Shown here: piece by piece, positions 6,789-9,207 of the stretch | Layout of the letters: every line of letters starts with the position of its first letter | Position numbering within the stretch: position 1 is the first letter of the stretch | NCBI GenBank assembly: GCA_027624995.1 | Contig: JAQBTI010000076.1 | Coordinates: 1-9,207, forward strand | Source of the DNA: Chloroflexota bacterium | Lineage (GTDB): Bacteria > Chloroflexota > Dehalococcoidia > Lucifugimonadales > CATQGZ01 | Direction: 5' to 3' | Length of the DNA stretch: 9,207 bases | The notes under the pieces: generated by a model | Told to the model about the DNA's origin: nothing | What the model saw: the letters and a program-made list of their open reading frames with translations, nothing else | Database searches by the model: none | Translations under genes and position numbers: made by a program

Positions 6789-8090
6789 ATGGTAACTGAC
6801 AGAAGCCAGGTCTGGTCCCCCTGGACCATCGACGACATCCACGCCAAGGCCGAGCTCGGCCGGTACCGCATCCGCGGCTTTTCGACCTTCCAGAAGGTCA
6901 CGCACTTCGACGACCTGACATTCCTGTCCACAGGGCTGACGCGCTTCCCTCTGGAGGGCTACAAGGAGAAGTGCAACACCCGGACAGTCCTGGGCGCGCT
7001 CAACGCCGAGAACCCCCTGGTTATCGAGACCCCGATCTACATCACGGGCATGAGCTACGGGGCATTGTCGGCCAACGCCAAGACGGCCCTGGGCAAGGCG
7101 GCCACGATGGTGGGTACCGCGAGTTGCACCGGCGACGGCGGCATGCTCCAGGCAGAGCGGGCCGCGTCCGAGAAGCTGATCTACCAGGTACTGCCCTCCA
7201 GGTATGGCTTCAATCCTCACCATCTGGCGCAGGCGCAGGCGGTGGAGATCGTGGTGGGACAGGGGGCCAAGCCCGGCACCGGCGGAATGTTGATGGGGGT
7301 CAAGGTGCTGGACGAGATCGCCGAGATGCGCGATCTGCCGACCGGCATCGACCAGCGCAGCCCTGCGCGGCATCCGGACTGGCTGGGCCCGGACGACCTG
7401 GCGGTGAAGATCGAGCAGCTCCGCGAAGCCACGGACTGGTCCGTGCCCATCCACGTCAAGCTGGGCGCGTGCAGGGTCACCGACGACGTAAAGCTGGCCG
7501 CCAAGGCCGGTGCCGACGGCATCGTTATCGACAGCATGGTCGCCGGAACGGGAGCGTCCGCAGAGGTCCTGCTGGACCACAGCGGCATCCCGACGGTCCC
7601 GGCCATCGTGATGGCGCGGGAGGCCCTTCGGGAGCTGGGGCTCTATCGCAAGGTGAGCCTGATCGCCTCGGGCGGCATCCGCAGCGGGGCCGACGCGGCC
7701 AAGGCGCTTGCCCTGGGAGCGGACGCGGTTGCAATCGGCATTGCGGCCCTGATCGCCCTGAATTGCAATAAGGAAATCCCGGAGAGCGACTTCATGTCCG
7801 AGGTCGGCGTTCCGGCAGGGTCGTGTCACCACTGTCATACCGGCAAGTGCCCGGTGGGGATCACGACGCAGGACCCGGAGCTGATGAAGCGCCTGGACCC
7901 CGACGAGGGCGCCGAGCGGGTGGCCAACTTCATCAACTCCATGACCATGGAAATGGCCCTGCTGACGCGGTCGCTGGGCAAAGGCGACGTCCACAGCCTG
8001 GAGCCCGAGGACCTGGCCGCCCTGACCATCGAGGCCTCCGCCATGGCCCAGATCCCCCTGGTGGGCACGAACAAGGTGTTCGGGACGTAA
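6789..8090 (+). CDS. glxD: FMN-binding glutamate synthase-like catalytic subunit, GlxD/MgsC-like
   Basis: The 433-residue protein is the FMN/Fe-S catalytic domain of glutamate synthase carried as a separate polypeptide. It shows GMSYGALS (87-94), the FMN-phosphate region GAKPGTGG (159-166), HVKLGA with Lys224, the barrel-closing GGIRSGADAAKAL (295-307), and a cysteine set C346-x2-C349-x4-C354 followed by PVGITTQDPELMKRLDP. In ordinary GltB the 3Fe-4S cysteines are spaced C-x5-C-x4-C. The x2 spacing and the tail LEPEDLAALTIEASAMA match GlxD/MgsC as I remember them. In N-methylglutamate synthase the MgsABC complex uses methylamine and glutamate. In this genome the acceptor could equally be 2-oxoglutarate or another keto acid. 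No GltD-type NADPH subunit is next to it, so electrons must come from elsewhere, perhaps ferredoxin, or the net reaction may be redox neutral. Confidence 0.87.
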   Translation: MVTDRSQVWSPWTIDDIHAKAELGRYRIRGFSTFQKVTHFDDLTFLSTGLTRFPLEGYKEKCNTRTVLGALNAENPLVIETPIYITGMSYGALSANAKTALGKAATMVGTASCTGDGGMLQAERAASEKLIYQVLPSRYGFNPHHLAQAQAVEIVVGQGAKPGTGGMLMGVKVLDEIAEMRDLPTGIDQRSPARHPDWLGPDDLAVKIEQLREATDWSVPIHVKLGACRVTDDVKLAAKAGADGIVIDSMVAGTGASAEVLLDHSGIPTVPAIVMAREALRELGLYRKVSLIASGGIRSGADAAKALALGADAVAIGIAALIALNCNKEIPESDFMSEVGVPAGSCHHCHTGKCPVGITTQDPELMKRLDPDEGAERVANFINSMTMEMALLTRSLGKGDVHSLEPEDLAALTIEASAMAQIPLVGTNKVFGT

Positions 8091-8101
8091 GGCACATCCC
8101 G
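8081..8101 (+). other. Small stem-loop across the glxD stop codon
   Basis: CGGGA (8081-8085) pairs with TCCCG (8097-8101), with a further GT/AC pair inside a one-base mismatch and a short loop. There is no downstream T-run, so this is at best a weak end-of-operon structure or an RNA 3'-end protector. Confidence 0.3.
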
Positions 8102-8206
8102 ACCTTACTGGCACTTCTCCGGACTGGGGACGTGGGCGGCCGATCGACCGAAGGGCGTACCCCTTCTCCCCTGGAGAGAGCCTTGCACAAGAGCCACGGA
8201 TGCGGC

Positions 8207-8308
8207 GTGGTTCGACAGGCTCACCACGAGCGTAGATCCCAATTCACCGTTCGCCAGGAACGTAGTTTCCAGTTTTCCGTTCGCCCTGAGCCTGTCGAAG
8301 GGCAATTC
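8207..8308. repeat. Palindromic repeat of the TTCGACAGGCTCA...TGAGCCTGTCGAA family
   Basis: TTCGACAGGCTCA (8211-8223) and TGAGCCTGTCGAA (8287-8299) are perfect 13-nt inverted complements. They sit in longer imperfect arms, GTGGTTCGACAGGCTCACCA and CCGTTCGCCCTGAGCCTG. CCGTTCGCC also recurs between them (about 8248-8256 and 8278-8286). Translated in either direction this repeat gives peptides such as RPEPVEG and FDRLRANG, which are well known as spurious annotated fragments in many genomes. It has no coding capacity and appears to be a small non-autonomous mobile or REP-like element downstream of glxD. Confidence 0.8.
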
Positions 8309-8321
8309 ACGCCGTACCGCC

Positions 8322-8355
8322 CTCTCTTCTGCAGAGTCACGTGGGCAGAAGAGAG
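8322..8355. repeat. Perfect 11-bp stem-loop
   Basis: CTCTCTTCTGC (8322-8332) and GCAGAAGAGAG (8345-8355) are perfect reverse complements flanking a 12-nt loop. No T-run follows on either strand, so it is not a classical terminator. It lies just past the 8207-8308 repeat and may be part of a larger composite element or an RNA processing structure. Confidence 0.6.
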
Positions 8356-8577
8356 TCCTGCGCAGAGCCCTGTCGGTTGGACGAACGACGCCGTCGCGAG
8401 TTGCCCGATTCCGCCGTTTAGTCATTCTGCCTCAAGCCGCCACCTGCTTAACATCGAACCGCCGTTCCCGCCAAAGCCCGAAGCTTCACTCCGCGAAGAG
8501 TGGATTTGATTCGCGGTCGGGAATCCACCAGACCCAGACGAGTAACGTACCCAGACCGCGTGGCCACATCAGTGCCA

Positions 8578-8606
8578 TTGATCTAACAGCACAAATGTGC
8601 TATTCT
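8578..8606 (+). promoter_or_regulatory. Promoter-like element with a palindromic operator in its spacer
   Basis: TTGATC (8578-8583) and TATTCT (8601-8606) are separated by exactly 17 nt. The palindrome AGCACA-AA-TGTGCT (8588-8601) fills the spacer and touches the -10. A repressor dimer bound there would block RNA polymerase. The -35 matches the consensus at four of six positions and so does the -10, so the promoter is moderate at best. The predicted start is near 8613, immediately before the terminator stem. Confidence 0.4.
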
Positions 8607-8615
8607 TCTACTGCT

Positions 8616-8650
8616 GGGACGGACCCGCTGGCCGGGACCCGTCCCTTTTT
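8616..8650 (+). terminator. Rho-independent terminator
   Basis: GGGACGG (8616-8622, counting the G at 8616) pairs with CCGTCCC (8639-8645). A small internal loop separates this from a further CCCG/CGGG helix around a CTGGC loop. TTTTT at 8646-8650 follows directly. This is a textbook intrinsic terminator for + strand transcripts. It would end the glx operon, insulate the lipoprotein gene, and stop any transcript from the promoter-like element just upstream. Confidence 0.8.
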
Positions 8651-8816
8651 CATTCTGGCCTGAAGTGGCACTAAGCCGGCCCGATATCACCAAGTTAGTG
8701 TCCTTTGGCGCATCATAGAGTCCCTACAAAGCGGCGCAGCGTATTACCATGGAAGGCGGGCTCAGAGCCAAGCAAGGCCCGATCACCGAAAACGGGACAA
8801 AACAGAACAGAACAGA

Positions 8817-9207
8817 ATGGAACACTTTCACAGGTTTTTTTCAGCTAATCGTGTAATCTGGCTCGGCGCGACACTGCTCTTGTTGGCCGTCGCAGTCGCC
8901 TGCGGGGACGACTCCGACACCGTCGTCGAGTTCACCCCCCAGCCCGCAAGGCCATCTCCAGAGTCCACGGTTCCCCCGCAGCCGACCGCCTCACGCGCGC
9001 CGTCGCTGGACGGTTCGATCACCCTCTCGGCTGCTGAGGTTCGGGGCCTGGCCGATCTCGATGTCGCCGCAGCATTTGAAGACCTCCGGGCGTTGGTCGG
9101 GGCCGACCCGGACGGCGTCGCAGTCCTCCGAGCGGAAAGAGCCACCTGGCGGGACTCGAGCCTCGGCTGCCCGACGCCTGACACCGCCTACGATCAGGCC
9201 TTGACCG
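8817..9207 (+). CDS. Secreted lipoprotein with W-x-D-S-S-L-G-C-P motif (5' part, runs off the window)
   Basis: The frame from ATG 8817 stays open to the window end, giving 130 codons. The N-terminus is a lipoprotein signal: a short basic region (HRFFSANR), a hydrophobic core (VIWLGATLLLLAVAVA) and the lipobox cysteine Cys29 followed by GDD, predicting lipidation and export. A proline/serine/threonine-rich linker (about residues 39-60) follows. A small folded domain begins around residue 65 (ITLSAAEVRGLADLDVAAAF) and contains TWRDSSLGCPTPDTAYDQ with Trp111, Asp113 and Cys118. From memory this motif recurs in uncharacterised Chloroflexota and actinobacterial secreted proteins. Its function is unknown to me. 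There is no good Shine-Dalgarno, only ACAGA repeats before the ATG, but the signal peptide supports the start. It is separated from glxD by a terminator and so belongs to another transcription unit. Confidence 0.8.
   Translation, partial: MEHFHRFFSANRVIWLGATLLLLAVAVACGDDSDTVVEFTPQPARPSPESTVPPQPTASRAPSLDGSITLSAAEVRGLADLDVAAAFEDLRALVGADPDGVAVLRAERATWRDSSLGCPTPDTAYDQALT

Larger units (their letters stand above)
8091..8816. other. 726-nt gene-free region holding repeats, a hairpin, a promoter-like palindrome and a terminator
   Basis: No frame on either strand here reads like a protein. The two longest candidates are translated repeat sequence. From left to right I see a stem at the glxD stop, a long palindromic repeat (8207-8308), an 11-bp hairpin (8322-8355), an unexplained stretch (8356-8577) with a weak CGCGGTC/GACCGCG inverted pair at 8512-8518 and 8554-8560, a promoter/operator-like element (8578-8606), and a rho-independent terminator (8616-8650). 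The leader of the lipoprotein gene (8651-8816) contains the inverted pair CACTAA/TTAGTG at 8669-8674 and 8695-8700 but no clear promoter. No tRNA, CRISPR or insertion sequence was recognised. Confidence 0.6.

Noticed and set aside
6765..8114. 449-residue open frame on the minus strand opposite glxD
   Set aside because: Same kind of antisense shadow. It has no motif or ribosome binding site, and it is His/Asp/Arg/Gln-rich in the pattern expected from the complement of the real gene.
8105..8425. 106-residue minus-strand frame over the repeat
   Set aside because: It contains FDRLRANG and VVSLSNH, the known spurious peptides of the palindromic repeat at 8207-8308.
8421..8429. GTCATTCTG half-site matching the end of the repeat in the hyuA-hyuB spacer
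   Set aside because: Only one arm is present with no partner nearby, and nine bases can match by chance.
7823..8509. 228-residue + strand frame extending past glxD
   Set aside because: The first third is an out-of-frame reading of glxD and the rest is translated repeat sequence (peptide RPEPVEG). No independent start signal.
8749..8856. Small ORF of 35 residues overlapping the lipoprotein start
   Set aside because: No ribosome binding site, low-complexity Asn/Thr/Gln-rich content, and it overlaps the signal peptide of a better supported gene.

Overview
The window is a GC-rich (by eye about 60% or more) bacterial chromosome segment with every supported gene on the + strand. No taxonomic marker gene is present. 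The base composition, the degenerate intergenic palindromic repeats and a lipoprotein tail carrying a W-x-D-S-S-L-G-C-P motif together suggest a Chloroflexota-like environmental genome (Dehalococcoidia/SAR202 type). That is an inference, not a demonstration.

Layout. Positions 1-69 hold the last codons of an upstream gene. After 6 nt comes block A: hyuA (76-2163), a 145-nt spacer filled by a palindromic repeat, hyuB (2309-4090), and 10 nt later a PAPS-dependent sulfotransferase (4101-5030). HyuA and HyuB are the two subunits of an ATP-dependent hydantoinase/5-oxoprolinase/acetone-carboxylase family enzyme. Block B begins after a 61-nt spacer with a promoter-like sequence. It holds three genes that together form a split glutamate synthase-like enzyme in the order class-II glutaminase (5092-6006), GXGXG beta-helix (about 5994-6677) and FMN/Fe-S catalytic domain (6789-8090). 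This order and these domain limits match the GlxBCD / N-methylglutamate synthase MgsABC family better than ordinary GltB. A second palindromic repeat sits inside this operon, just before the strong ribosome binding site of the third gene.

Positions 8091-8816 contain no credible gene. They hold a third palindromic repeat, an 11-bp stem-loop, and a compact promoter-like/operator-like palindrome followed at once by a strong rho-independent terminator. At 8817 a secreted lipoprotein gene begins and runs off the window.

How the genes may work together: block A would open or carboxylate a small ring or ketone substrate using ATP, and the adjacent sulfotransferase would sulfate a small hydroxyl or amine acceptor. 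Block B would move an amino or methylamino group onto a glutamate-type backbone. A link between the blocks, for example degradation of an N-methylated cyclic ureide, is only a hypothesis. The families are known. The parts worth a second look are the non-canonical start of the middle block-B gene, the three unrelated repeat families in three successive spacers, and the promoter/operator/terminator module at 8578-8650.
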